Shown here: piece by piece, positions 17,232 through 25,823 of the stretch | Numbering within the stretch: position 1 is the stretch's first letter | Layout of the letters: every line of letters starts with the position of its first letter | NCBI GenBank assembly: GCA_937896885.1 | Contig: CALBNX010000071.1 | Span: 1-64,000 of the forward strand | Source: an uncultured Clostridia bacterium | GTDB lineage: Bacteria > Bacillota > Clostridia > Oscillospirales > Acutalibacteraceae | DNA length: 64,000 nucleotides | Reading direction: 5' to 3' | Position numbers and translations under genes: made by a program | The notes under the pieces: generated by a model | Told to the model about the DNA's origin: nothing | The model's input: only the letters and a program-made list of their open reading frames with translations | Database searches by the model: none

Positions 17232-17275
17232 AGTATAACATATAAAATGCAAAATGCAAAGTGCAAAGTGCAAAA
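17232..17275 (-). promoter_or_regulatory. heptamer array and candidate promoter of the alpha-glucosidase operon
   Basis: Plus-strand 17246-17275 holds four tandem units of the type TGCAAAR/TGCAAAG. On the minus strand one unit supplies TTTGCA (17255-17260) 17 bp upstream of TATACT (17232-17237), so the array overlaps a possible -35 box. The same heptamer type begins both 252-bp repeats. The promoter call is weak; the repeat itself is clear. Confidence 0.45.
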
Positions 17276-17279
17276 TATT

Positions 17280-17317
17280 TCAAAAAAATAAGGAATGATA
17301 TCGCTATCATCCCTTAA
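17280..17317 (-). terminator. terminator after rubredoxin
   Basis: Minus-strand hairpin AAGGGATGATA-GCGA-TATCATTCCTT followed by ATTTTTTT, 12 nt after the rubredoxin stop. Confidence 0.88.
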
Positions 17318-17328
17318 ACAACCAATTT

Positions 17329-17487
17329 TTATTCTTCTTTGGCAAATCGCTCTTTTACCACACCGCATTCGGGACAGAAAAACGTTTCAGGTAATTCCTC
17401 AAATTTTGTTCCCGGAGTTATATCCATTTTAGGATTGCCGTCGTTTTCGTCATACATCCAACCGCAGACTTCACACACATAAACCAT
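17329..17487 (-). CDS. rubredoxin
   Basis: A 52-residue one-electron carrier with a single Fe(Cys)4 site. The two knuckles are CEVCGW and CPECGVVKERF, with the typical MYDENDGNPKMDITPGT segment between them. The start is the ATG at 17487, with GAGGTG 6 nt upstream; a longer frame from 17526 would add a non-family extension. It is monocistronic with its own terminator. Typical roles in anaerobes are electron supply to oxygen and peroxide reductases, none of which are adjacent. Confidence 0.95.
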   Translation of the reverse strand: MVYVCEVCGWMYDENDGNPKMDITPGTKFEELPETFFCPECGVVKERFAKEE

Positions 17488-17597
17488 AAAAACACCTCGT
17501 TTTTTGTAATATGTGTTGATGCACAAGAAATATTCATGTCAAAGGTCAAAAGAGTTTGAAAAATTAGGAGTTTATCGGGATAGTTAATATGATAAGC

Positions 17598-17674
17598 GTA
17601 GGGTGGGGGCTTGCTCCCGCCGTTTGAAGTGCATAGGATATTTAGGTTCGGCGGAGGGCAAGCCCCCGCCCTAC
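17598..17674. repeat. inverted pair of GTAGGG(C)GGGGGCTTGC-type palindromes
   Basis: GTAGGGTGGGGGCTTGCTCC (17598-17617) and its inverted counterpart GGGCAAGCCCCCGCCCTAC (17656-17674) flank about 38 bp and could form a long GC-rich hairpin. Related single units lie at 51515-51534 and 63461-63484. It fills the gap between rubredoxin and the EEP protein. The remaining bases hold no gene that I can see. Confidence 0.8.
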
Positions 17675-17716
17675 ATTGTTTTAAATATCTCCAATAAATT
17701 CAAATTTGTGCGTTAC

Positions 17717-18643
17717 TTAAAAATCAATTTCTGCAGTAATCATATAATGGTCAGATGCGAATGAATTACCAATCTTTGCATTTTGCACATTGTATGATTT
17801 TATTTTCATTGTATCATCAGCAAAAATAAAATCTATTGGCGCATCTTCCTTTTCACCTGTCCAACCGTGATATGTTGCAATTTTGTCGCCATTTTCCACA
17901 ACTGTATTAGCACTTGTAAACCCATTTGCACTGAGAATTTTAATTGCTTCACCATCAATACTCTGGTTAAAGTCGCCTGTTATTACTGTTTTAGCATCAG
18001 GGTAGCTCTTCTTTAACTCTTGTGATTTGTTTAGAATAAGATTACCACCTAAATTTTGTGCTTCTGTGCTTACGTGGTCAAGATGAGTATTCATATGAAT
18101 GTATTTAAACCCTGTTGTCTTGTTTTCGAGTACGGCATAAGAGCAAATTCTGTAACAAGCAGCACCATCGAATTTTGATTCTTTGTCGGGTGTATTTGAA
18201 ATCCAAAAAGTGCCACTATCCAAAAGATTATATTTTTCTTTAAGATAGAAAATGCCACTCATTTCTGACGTTTTTTCTTCAGCGTCACCGCCACGCTTTA
18301 TGCCATAATATTCATATTGTGGCAAAAGCTCTTTAAAATGTTCAACCCAGAATGTATTGATTTCCTGAACGCCAAAAGAATCAGGTAAAGTATTGTTCAT
18401 CTGTTGTGCAAAAAGATGTGCACGACGGGTTGTGTATGTGCCCTTAATCAAGTTACCCCAAGGTGCCGCAGTATTATAACTTGCAATTAAAAGTTCGCTA
18501 TTATTTTGAACTCTATCTTGTGCTGATTTAATCTCAACATCAGGCGTCATAGGATAAGCAGCGAAAAAGCCACCAACCGCAACTGCTACTGCTATTGCGA
18601 CACTACCTAAACCAATTAAAGATACTTTAACTTTTTTATTCAT
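17717..18643 (-). CDS. secreted or membrane-anchored endonuclease/exonuclease/phosphatase-family protein
   Basis: A metal-dependent phosphodiesterase fold (DNase I/sphingomyelinase-like). The 308 residues open with MNKKVKVSLIG and a hydrophobic stretch to about residue 30, which acts as a signal or membrane anchor, so the domain is extracytoplasmic. EEP motifs occur in order: GVQEIN (Mg-binding Glu), NTHLDH, GDFNQS, PIDFIF and the terminal SDHYMI. The substrate could be nucleic acid, lipid headgroup or inositol phosphate; nothing nearby decides. It appears monocistronic. Confidence 0.88.
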   Translation of the reverse strand: MNKKVKVSLIGLGSVAIAVAVAVGGFFAAYPMTPDVEIKSAQDRVQNNSELLIASYNTAAPWGNLIKGTYTTRRAHLFAQQMNNTLPDSFGVQEINTFWVEHFKELLPQYEYYGIKRGGDAEEKTSEMSGIFYLKEKYNLLDSGTFWISNTPDKESKFDGAACYRICSYAVLENKTTGFKYIHMNTHLDHVSTEAQNLGGNLILNKSQELKKSYPDAKTVITGDFNQSIDGEAIKILSANGFTSANTVVENGDKIATYHGWTGEKEDAPIDFIFADDTMKIKSYNVQNAKIGNSFASDHYMITAEIDF

Positions 18644-18660
18644 AAATACATCCCCTTTTC

Positions 18661-18939
18661 TTAAGTTGGCGAGAATAATCCAAAATAGTTTTTTGAATAG
18701 ATATTTTTGCCAATCTATTGTTAAAATACTCGTAAATCCACAAAGGATTTACTGTGTTTTGTGCCTCAGCTTGACAAAAATCTCCTATTCAAAAAATCTT
18801 CGACCTGAAAACGAAGAATTTTTATTGGATTTTTGGTTGCTGAGCACGATGGAAGGCTGACGCCTTTCGAGTGAGAAGCACCGAAAAGCCTTAAAAATTA
18901 TCGTTTTAAGACTGTTTTGGATTATTCTCACCAACTTAA
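18661..18939. mobile_element. MITE-like element, 279 bp, with 32-bp terminal inverted repeats
   Basis: The ends are near-perfect inverted repeats: left TTAAGTTGGCGAGAATAATC... and right, reversed, TTAAGTTGGTGAGAATAATC..., with 3 differences over 32 positions. Both ends finish in TTAA, which is either part of the repeat or a 4-bp target duplication. The interior has no credible gene; short frames there lack ribosome sites. It lies between the EEP gene and trkA and accounts for most of that 408-bp gap. No related transposase is in the window. Confidence 0.8.
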
Positions 18940-18980
18940 ATTTATCACATTTTTTTGTATAGGTCAATTATTAAAAAATA

Positions 18981-19009
18981 TTGTAAAATCAGATTAGTTG
19001 TGGTAATAT
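18981..19009 (+). promoter_or_regulatory. trkA-trkH promoter
   Basis: -35 TTGTAA (18981-18986) and -10 TAATAT (19004-19009) with a 17-bp spacer, 42 bp upstream of the trkA ATG. Confidence 0.55.
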
Positions 19010-19051
19010 GTTATTTAGTGAAATTATAATCATTTAACGGAGACTGAAATT

Positions 19052-20407
19052 ATGAATATAGTAATTGTTGGTGACGGCAAAGTCGGCGCAACACTTGTTG
19101 AATATCTTTCACTTGAAAATCACAATGTGGTTGTTATTGACCGTGACCAGAAAGTCGTTGAACAAATGGTAAATAACTTTGATGTTATGGGTATTTGTGG
19201 CAACGGTGCAAGCTATGACATTCAGGTTGAAGCAGGTGTCTCGGACGCAGATGTTTTTATTGCCGCAACATCATCTGACGAGCTTAATATTCTCTCTTGC
19301 CTTGTTGCAAAGAGAATTGGTGCAGAACACACTATTGCCCGTGTGCGCAACCCTGAATATTTAAAGCAGTTACCATTCTTTAAAGATTCATTGGGGCTCA
19401 GTATGGTTATTAACCCCGAGCTTGATGCGGCTAACGAAATTGCAAAAGTATTAAGATTTCCTAACGCTATTAATATTGAATCGTTCTATCGTGGAAGAGT
19501 TGACCTTGCAGAGTTAAAGCTTGAAGAAGGTAATCCCCTTTGCGATATGAAGCTTATGGACATCTTCAACACATTCAAATACAGAGTTTTAATTTGTGCC
19601 GTTCAACGCAAAAATGAAGTGATTATCCCTCGTGGTGATTTCGTGCTTCAAAAAGGTGACAAAATTCATGTTACTGCACCTCGCGGAGTACTTGTTAAGT
19701 TTATGAAGCAACTTGGCATTTATAAGCACAGCACAAAGAACATTATGATTATTGGTGGTGGCAAGATGGGTTATTATCTTGCTCGTCAGCTGTCAGAAAC
19801 CGGTGGATATAATGTTAAAATTCTTGAAATCGACCCTGACCGTTGCGAACATCTTTGCGAAAATCTTCCAAATGTTGATATTATCAACGGTGATGGAACT
19901 GATAAAGCAACCCTTATGGAGCAAGGGCTCAAACATCAAGATGCTTTTGTTGCTTTGACAAGAATTGACGAAGAAAACATTATCGCTGCTATGTATGCTT
20001 CTGCACTTGGAATTCGCAAGACAGTAGCAAAAGTAAACCGTGTATCTTATGATGTACTTGAAAGCATCGGCGTTGATAGTGCATTTTCGTCAAAAGCCAT
20101 TGCAGCAAACAGAATTATCGGTTATGTCCGTGCTCTTGATAATTCAGGAGAATCAAGCGTTCAGACTCTCTATAAATTGGTTGGTGGTCAAGTTGAAGCT
20201 CTTGAATTTAAGATAACAAGTGATTTTAAGGGTATTGATGTTCCACTTAAAGAACTTGAGCTAAACAAAGACACACTTATTGCAGCCATTGTTCGTAACC
20301 ATCAGGTTATGTTTCCAAGTGGTAATGATGCAATTGAACTTGGTGACAGCGTTATCATTGTTTCAAAGAGTCAGCTGTTAAGAAGTATTAACGAAATTTT
20401 TGAATAA
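19052..20407 (+). CDS. trkA: Trk potassium uptake regulatory subunit TrkA
   Basis: A cytoplasmic gating subunit that binds nucleotides and controls the TrkH channel. The 451 residues form two tandem RCK units: the first Rossmann motif is IVGDGKVGATLVEYLS at the N-terminus, the second IIGGGKMGYYLARQLS near residue 234, each followed by a C-terminal RCK_C part (for example LEFKITSDFKGIDVPLKEL). RBS GGAG is 9 nt before the ATG. It is followed 9 nt later by trkH, forming an operon ended by a shared terminator. Confidence 0.96.
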   Translation: MNIVIVGDGKVGATLVEYLSLENHNVVVIDRDQKVVEQMVNNFDVMGICGNGASYDIQVEAGVSDADVFIAATSSDELNILSCLVAKRIGAEHTIARVRNPEYLKQLPFFKDSLGLSMVINPELDAANEIAKVLRFPNAINIESFYRGRVDLAELKLEEGNPLCDMKLMDIFNTFKYRVLICAVQRKNEVIIPRGDFVLQKGDKIHVTAPRGVLVKFMKQLGIYKHSTKNIMIIGGGKMGYYLARQLSETGGYNVKILEIDPDRCEHLCENLPNVDIINGDGTDKATLMEQGLKHQDAFVALTRIDEENIIAAMYASALGIRKTVAKVNRVSYDVLESIGVDSAFSSKAIAANRIIGYVRALDNSGESSVQTLYKLVGGQVEALEFKITSDFKGIDVPLKELELNKDTLIAAIVRNHQVMFPSGNDAIELGDSVIIVSKSQLLRSINEIFE

Positions 20408-20416
20408 GGTATTTTT

Positions 20417-21862
20417 ATGAATTTAAAAATGGTGACGAAAACCGTGGGCAGACTTTTAAAAGCGGAAGCACTGCTTATGCTTTTGCCCTTAATGGTTTCA
20501 GTTTATTATAAAGAAAATATTTTATATGTTTATGGGATTGTAATTGGTTTGATTTTAGCCGTTGGTACATTGATGACCATGCCAAAACCCGAAACAAAAA
20601 CCATTTATGCTCGTGAAGGATTTGCTATTGTTTCACTTTCATGGATATTTATGTCAGTTTTTGGTGCTTTGCCTTTTGTAATATCTGGTGCTATCCCGTC
20701 ATTTGTTGATGCATTGTTTGAAACCGTGTCAGGTTTCACCACAACAGGCGCTTCTATATTAAGCAATATCGAAGCATTGCCTAAAAGTCTTCTCTTCTGG
20801 CGTTCATTCACTCATTGGATTGGTGGCATGGGCGTTATCGTATTTGTACTTGCAATTCTTCCAAAAAAAGAAATGCAATCAATGCATATTTTAAGAGCAG
20901 AAGTTCCTGGCCCAACCGTGGGCAAGCTCGTTTCAAAGGCTACTGTTACAGCTCGTATCCTTTACATTATATACACGGTTCTTACTATTGCAGAAATCAT
21001 TTCTTTGCTTTGCTGCAAAATGCCACTTTTTGATAGCGTTACAACAGCTTTCGCAACTGCAGGAACTGGTGGTTTTTCAGTTAAAAACACTAGTATTGCC
21101 GCCTATGACAATATTGGTGCAGAAATTGTAATCTCTTTATTTATGTTATTGTTTGGCATAAACTTCAACTTGTTTTATTTATTCCTTGTCAAACAATTCA
21201 GGAGAGTTTTTAAAAGTGAAGAACTTTGGTCATATCTTGGTGTCATTGCAATTTCAATATTGCTTGTTTCGTTTAATGTTTATCCATTAGTTGAAAATTT
21301 CGGAACAGCATTACGTCAGGCTGGATTTCAAGTAATTTCAATTATTACAACCACAGGCTTTGTAACTGCCGACTTTGCACAATGGCCTATGTTTTCACAA
21401 ATGATATTGTTTGTTCTAATGTTTATAGGTGCTTGTGCAGGTTCAACCGGCGGTGGACTTAAAGTCGGAAGAATGATTATTATTGTCAAAGCAGTATGGA
21501 GAGAGCTTAGACGTGCAATCAACCCAAAACGTGTAAAAGCAATTAAGCTTGATGGTGCCGTTATTGAAAAAGATGTTGTTCTTACCACCTCCGCTTACTT
21601 TATCATTTATATGTTTATAATTGGAATTTCTTCATTATTAATCTCCATTGATAATTTTGATTTTACAACAACAATCACGGCTATTGTAACTTGTATAAAT
21701 AACGTAGGACCCGGTTTCGCGGCGGTGGGGCCAACTGAGAATTTTGCAGATTTCAGTAATTTCTCAAAAATAATTCTTTCTGCTAATATGCTCATTGGCA
21801 GACTTGAAATTTTTCCAATTATGATTTTATTCATGCGCTCAACATGGAAAAAAAGCACTTAA
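20417..21862 (+). CDS. trkH: Trk potassium uptake channel subunit TrkH
   Basis: The membrane pore subunit for K+ uptake. The 481 residues contain about ten hydrophobic segments and the four pore-loop repeats, visible as VSGFTTTGASIL, FATAGTGGFSVKN, TTTGFVTADF and NNVGPGFAAVGP. The conserved WRSFTHWIGGMGVIVF lies after the first pore loop. RBS AAGG is 6 nt before the ATG. The stop codon lies inside the terminator hairpin. The gene converges on ktrA-ktrB, a second K+ system. Confidence 0.96.
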   Translation: MNLKMVTKTVGRLLKAEALLMLLPLMVSVYYKENILYVYGIVIGLILAVGTLMTMPKPETKTIYAREGFAIVSLSWIFMSVFGALPFVISGAIPSFVDALFETVSGFTTTGASILSNIEALPKSLLFWRSFTHWIGGMGVIVFVLAILPKKEMQSMHILRAEVPGPTVGKLVSKATVTARILYIIYTVLTIAEIISLLCCKMPLFDSVTTAFATAGTGGFSVKNTSIAAYDNIGAEIVISLFMLLFGINFNLFYLFLVKQFRRVFKSEELWSYLGVIAISILLVSFNVYPLVENFGTALRQAGFQVISIITTTGFVTADFAQWPMFSQMILFVLMFIGACAGSTGGGLKVGRMIIIVKAVWRELRRAINPKRVKAIKLDGAVIEKDVVLTTSAYFIIYMFIIGISSLLISIDNFDFTTTITAIVTCINNVGPGFAAVGPTENFADFSNFSKIILSANMLIGRLEIFPIMILFMRSTWKKST

Positions 21863-21890
21863 GGTTTTTCACCTTAAGTGCTTTTTGTTT
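21849..21890. terminator. bidirectional terminator between trkH and ktrA
   Basis: Stem AAAAGCACTTAAGG / CCTTAAGTGCTTTT with a 7-nt loop, T-rich on both outgoing strands. The trkH stop codon is part of the left arm. Confidence 0.92.
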
Positions 21891-22539
21891 ATTCCATTTT
21901 CTCTAATTTGTTCTTATCAGCTACAACAATCAATTTCATAGATGTTTCCAATGGTTTTGTAGGGTCAATATCAGTTGAAACATCATTGTTTTGCTGAATG
22001 GCAATCACATTTATTGAGTATTTTTTTCTTAAATTTAAATCAACAAGCGTTTTCCCGTCCCACTCTGATTTAACATCAATCTCAACCAAGGAAATGTTGC
22101 TTGTAAGCTCAATAATATCAACAAATCCGGAACTTAACAAATTTTTAGCAAGACGGATTCCTGATTCGCGTTCAGGCAAGACAACCTTATCAGCACCAAC
22201 ACGACTTAATATTTTTGCGTGCATTTCATTGCTACATTTAACGATAACAGTTTTCACACCTGCTTCTTTGCAAAGAGTAGTTGCCATCACACTTGTTTCA
22301 AGACTACCTGAAATTGCAATTATCACCACATCCATATTAGAAATCCCAAGTTGTTTGATAGCTTCCGCATCAGTAATATCAGCGCATCTGCAAACAGGAA
22401 GTTCAGAGACTGCATCATTTACAAGGTCTTCTCGATTATCAACAGCAAGTACATCTGCTCCGTTTTCAACAAGTTCCTTCGCAACAGCAAGGCCATATCT
22501 GCCCAGACCAAAAACCGCATAAGAATTATTAGTTTTCAT
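21889..22539 (-). CDS. ktrA: Ktr potassium uptake regulatory subunit KtrA
   Basis: A 216-residue single RCK-domain protein. The N-terminal Rossmann motif is YAVFGLGRYGLAVAKEL, and a C-terminal RCK_C domain runs from about residue 135 (SLVEIDVKSEWDGKTL). It would assemble as an octameric ring under KtrB and open it on ATP binding. I choose the ATG at 22539, which has AAAGG 9 nt upstream; a TTG at 22548 is an alternative. It starts 15 nt after ktrB. Confidence 0.93.
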   Translation of the reverse strand: MKTNNSYAVFGLGRYGLAVAKELVENGADVLAVDNREDLVNDAVSELPVCRCADITDAEAIKQLGISNMDVVIIAISGSLETSVMATTLCKEAGVKTVIVKCSNEMHAKILSRVGADKVVLPERESGIRLAKNLLSSGFVDIIELTSNISLVEIDVKSEWDGKTLVDLNLRKKYSINVIAIQQNNDVSTDIDPTKPLETSMKLIVVADKNKLEKME

Positions 22540-22554
22540 ATAAATCAACCTTTC

Positions 22555-23913
22555 TCAACCAACGCTTATTTCTTCAATAGGTGTTTTCACAATATTTTGA
22601 CTGCTTTTTTTCATATTCAAAGCAACTGCTAATGAAATCGGACCTATTCTTCCTAAATACATCGTCACAATTATAATAATCTTTGCCCATACATTAAATG
22701 TAGATGTGAGATTACGAGTTAAGCCCACAGTTGCCGTTGCACTAACAGTTTCATAAATAATATCTAACGCAGGTGCGTCACATACCGTCGCAAGCAATAC
22801 AGTTGACACAAACATAATGATAAACGACATTGAAAAAACAGCCACTGCTTTTTTCACAGCCTTCGGTGGAATTGAACGATTAAACGCAGTAACATCATTT
22901 TTGTTTCGTACCATTGCAACTGCCGTCAAGAACAATACCATTGCAGTAATTGTTTTGATACCACCTGCCGTACCTACCGGTGAACCACCAATAAACATCA
23001 AAACAAGAGAAACAAATGCAGATGCATTTGTAAGATTTTCTTGAGGTATTGTTGCAAACCCTGCTGTTCTTGTTGTTACAGATTGAAAAAAGGATATTTG
23101 TATTTGGTCAAAAAGTGAAAGATTACCGATTGTTTTCTCATTGCTATATTCAAACAAGAAAAACGCTAATGTTCCTGCAACGATTAACAATCCTGTCATA
23201 GACAACGCCAATTTGCTATGCAAAGACAATCTTTTAAAACACTTTATACCCTGTTGCCTGTAAATTCTAATTACTCTAATTACATCCCACCAAACAATAT
23301 AACCAATACCACCAACTATAATTAAAACACTTGTCACCATATTTATAACAGGGTTTGTTGCGTATTCGCAAAGACTATTTGGTGAAATTATGTCAATGCC
23401 CGCATTACAAAAAGCTGAAATAGAATTGAAAATTGAAATCCATATACCACGAACACCATATTCCGGCACAAAAACTGTCATATATAATAATGCACCAGTT
23501 CCTTCAACAATGAAAGTTGCACTGATAACATTTTTTACAAAACGCACGAGACCTGAAAGCGTGTTAAGATTAAAAGCATCCTGAATTAACAATCGGTCAG
23601 AAATTCCCATCTTTTTGTGTAGAGCAACCATAACTCCCGACATAACAGTAACAACGCCAAGACCACCAAGTTGAATAAGACAAAGAATTACAGCCTGGCC
23701 AAACACACTCCATGTACTAACAGTTGGCAAAGTTACAAGCCCCGTAACACAAGTGGCTGTTGTTGCAGTGAAAAGAGCGTCAATATATGAAACCGAGTTT
23801 CCATCAGCAGAACTTATAGGTAAAACCAATAAAAAGCTCCCAATAATAATAACCGCAATAAAACTCAGCATTATGAAATGCGTTGTTGATAAAGTTTTGC
23901 GTTTTTTAGTCAT
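22555..23913 (-). CDS. ktrB: Ktr potassium uptake channel subunit KtrB
   Basis: The 452-residue membrane pore of the sodium-dependent Ktr system. Four selectivity-filter repeats are visible: TTATCVTGLVTL, FCNAGIDIISPN, TRTAGFATIPQ and TATVGLTRNL. The N-terminus is short and basic, as in KtrB rather than TrkH. RBS AAAGGAAAG precedes the ATG. With ktrA it forms a two-gene unit facing trkAH, so the cell has two K+ uptake systems side by side. Confidence 0.95.
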   Translation of the reverse strand: MTKKRKTLSTTHFIMLSFIAVIIIGSFLLVLPISSADGNSVSYIDALFTATTATCVTGLVTLPTVSTWSVFGQAVILCLIQLGGLGVVTVMSGVMVALHKKMGISDRLLIQDAFNLNTLSGLVRFVKNVISATFIVEGTGALLYMTVFVPEYGVRGIWISIFNSISAFCNAGIDIISPNSLCEYATNPVINMVTSVLIIVGGIGYIVWWDVIRVIRIYRQQGIKCFKRLSLHSKLALSMTGLLIVAGTLAFFLFEYSNEKTIGNLSLFDQIQISFFQSVTTRTAGFATIPQENLTNASAFVSLVLMFIGGSPVGTAGGIKTITAMVLFLTAVAMVRNKNDVTAFNRSIPPKAVKKAVAVFSMSFIIMFVSTVLLATVCDAPALDIIYETVSATATVGLTRNLTSTFNVWAKIIIIVTMYLGRIGPISLAVALNMKKSSQNIVKTPIEEISVG

Positions 23914-23947
23914 AAAAACTTTCCTTTACTAAAAAAGCAGATTAAAC

Positions 23948-23976
23948 TTGTTTTTATAGACAAAATCTATTATAAT
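23948..23976 (+). promoter_or_regulatory. alr promoter
   Basis: -35 TTGTTT (23948-23953) and -10 TATAAT (23971-23976), 17-bp spacer, in the divergent ktrB/alr gap. Confidence 0.6.
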
Positions 23977-24057
23977 AAGTTTGAAAATAATTATATCATA
24001 AAAAAACTATTATATCAATATAAATAAAGCAGTTCCCAACAGAGAAGGTATTAGAAA

Positions 24058-25194
24058 ATGTTACTTAAAAGAGTTTATGCAAAAGTAAATCTCGACAACA
24101 TAAAAAAGAATATTGATGCTATTAAAGCACACTTGCCAGAAAATACTAACATTACAGGTATTGTTAAAGCAGATGCTTATGGTCATGGTGCAACAAAGGT
24201 TACTGAATTTCTTTGTGAGTTGGGCATAAACCGTTTTGGTGTTGCCACAATGCAAGAAGCACTTGACCTTAGAAATGATGGTGTAACTGCACCAATTCTC
24301 ATTTTAGGTGAAACTTTTAGAGAAGAATTCAAAGTGGCTGTCCAACACAATATTGATTGCACCGTTTCCGATTATGATACTGCAAAGTTTTTTGCAGAAA
24401 CTGCAAAGCAAATGGGTAAAACTGCAACTGTGCATATTAAAGTTGACACAGGTATGGGACGAATTGGTTTTCAACCAAACGAGCAAAGCTATGAAGATAT
24501 AAAGAAGATTTTTGCTCTTGACGGACTTTCTGTTGCAGGAATTTTCACTCACTTTGCTTGTGCTGATAATCCCGACAAAACATCTGCAGAAAAACAAAGA
24601 GAAAAATATCTTAAGCTTACAGACAAACTCATAGCGGACGGATATAATTTCAGACGACATATGTATAACAGTGCCGCTGTTATGGAGTTAGACGGCTTTG
24701 TTGGTGACAGTGTCCGTTGTGGCATTATGATGTATGGTCTTTATCCATCAGAAGAAATGAGCCGTGATTTTATACTTTACCCTGCTATGGAATTAAAGAG
24801 CAGTATTTCTTTTGTGAAAGATGTCAGCAAAGGCTTTACTGTCAGCTATGGTTCAACATTTGTTGCGGATAAAGATATGAAGGTGGCAACTGTCCCCGTT
24901 GGCTATGCTGATGGTTACCCTCGTTACCTTTCAAATAAGGGCGAAGTTATTGTCAATGGTGTTCGTTGCAAAATAATCGGCAAAATCTGTATGGACCAAT
25001 TTATGATTGATGCTTCAAATGTGCCGGACATTAAAGTCGGCGACGAGGTAACCCTTATGGGTATTGACGGCAACGAAGTGATTACAGTTGAAGATTTGTC
25101 AGATTCAGAATACCGTTTCAATTATGAATTCTGTTGTCTTTTAAATAAAAGAGTCCCCCGTGTTTATATTAAAAACGGAGAACTGATTAAATAA
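24058..25194 (+). CDS. alr: alanine racemase
   Basis: PLP enzyme making D-alanine for peptidoglycan. The 378-residue length is normal. The PLP lysine is in IVKADAYGHG (residue about 38). The second catalytic base, a tyrosine, is in the segment SYGSTFVADKDMKVATVPVGYADGY region near residue 265, and RCKIIGKICMDQFMIDAS follows. RBS AGAAGG is 8 nt upstream. It is monocistronic with its own terminator. Confidence 0.96.
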   Translation: MLLKRVYAKVNLDNIKKNIDAIKAHLPENTNITGIVKADAYGHGATKVTEFLCELGINRFGVATMQEALDLRNDGVTAPILILGETFREEFKVAVQHNIDCTVSDYDTAKFFAETAKQMGKTATVHIKVDTGMGRIGFQPNEQSYEDIKKIFALDGLSVAGIFTHFACADNPDKTSAEKQREKYLKLTDKLIADGYNFRRHMYNSAAVMELDGFVGDSVRCGIMMYGLYPSEEMSRDFILYPAMELKSSISFVKDVSKGFTVSYGSTFVADKDMKVATVPVGYADGYPRYLSNKGEVIVNGVRCKIIGKICMDQFMIDASNVPDIKVGDEVTLMGIDGNEVITVEDLSDSEYRFNYEFCCLLNKRVPRVYIKNGELIK

Positions 25195-25197
25195 AAT

Positions 25198-25233
25198 ATT
25201 AAAAGGACTAAACCAAATGGTTTAGTCCTTTTT
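25198..25233 (+). terminator. terminator after alr
   Basis: Stem AAAGGACTAAACC / GGTTTAGTCCTTT with an AAAT loop and T run. It also lies directly at the 3' end of the convergent minus-strand gene and can serve both. Confidence 0.92.
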
Positions 25234-25772
25234 TACAAGCACTGTGCGTACCCTTTACAATGTAACATACAAAGATTTTTATCTGCTTCTGAAAGTTTTG
25301 GTTTAGCCATTCCCATGCAAAACACATATCCTAACACCAGCAACATAAGTTTGGCAATCAAACCTGCTTTTACTTTTTTTACCCTTACACGAATAGCCAA
25401 GCCCTCTTCATCATCCATAACCCACTTAACACTATCCCATGGGATAAGCTTAACGGGACGAATAATCATAAAACAGAGCAAGTTGATACATACAAATGTA
25501 TTCTTTATGCCTTCTGGCGTAATTTCAAATGGCTTACATTTATAAATAAAAACTATTTTCAAAACAGAAAAAATTGTTGGTAAATATGCGAGCCACACTA
25601 TCGAAAAAAGAGTAATCATAAGTGTTTTCCAAGCACCGTCTATTACTTCGCCATCTTCAAACGTTATTTCACCATTAGCAATCATAATTATGCCTTTTGG
25701 AATCATAAAAAATATTGCAAAACAAAGTGAAGAGATGAACCAAAAGCCCCATTTTAATTTGTACTTAGTCAT
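25233..25772 (-). CDS. hypothetical membrane protein, 179 aa
   Basis: I do not recognise the family. It has three or four hydrophobic segments (about 8-30, 48-78, 92-106, 137-155) with a PH-like stretch between (KPFEITPEGI, IPWDSVKWVMDDEEGLAIRVRVKK), resembling small membrane proteins with a bacterial PH-type domain. The C-terminus contains several cysteines (NLCMLHCKGYAQCL). RBS GGGG is 7 nt before the ATG. It is preceded by a weak terminator-like hairpin, so it may be its own unit. Confidence 0.7.
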   Translation of the reverse strand: MTKYKLKWGFWFISSLCFAIFFMIPKGIIMIANGEITFEDGEVIDGAWKTLMITLFSIVWLAYLPTIFSVLKIVFIYKCKPFEITPEGIKNTFVCINLLCFMIIRPVKLIPWDSVKWVMDDEEGLAIRVRVKKVKAGLIAKLMLLVLGYVFCMGMAKPKLSEADKNLCMLHCKGYAQCL

Positions 25773-25778
25773 AAATAT

Positions 25779-25818
25779 ACCCCAAACAACAATGGCGCGA
25801 GAAAACCCACGCCATACA
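25779..25818 (-). terminator. possible terminator after the COG2426-like gene
   Basis: Minus-strand hairpin ATGGCGTG / CGCGCCAT with an 8-nt loop and tail TTGTTGTTT. The stem is imperfect and the tail interrupted, so confidence is moderate. Confidence 0.5.
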
Positions 25819-25823
25819 TTTTT

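Noticed and set aside
17598..17674. CRISPR-like repeats
   Set aside because: The repeats are inverted palindromes in one or two copies, without regular spacers or cas genes.
18666..18967. Short frames on both strands inside the MITE-like element
   Set aside because: No ribosome sites or recognisable protein features; they follow from the inverted-repeat ends.
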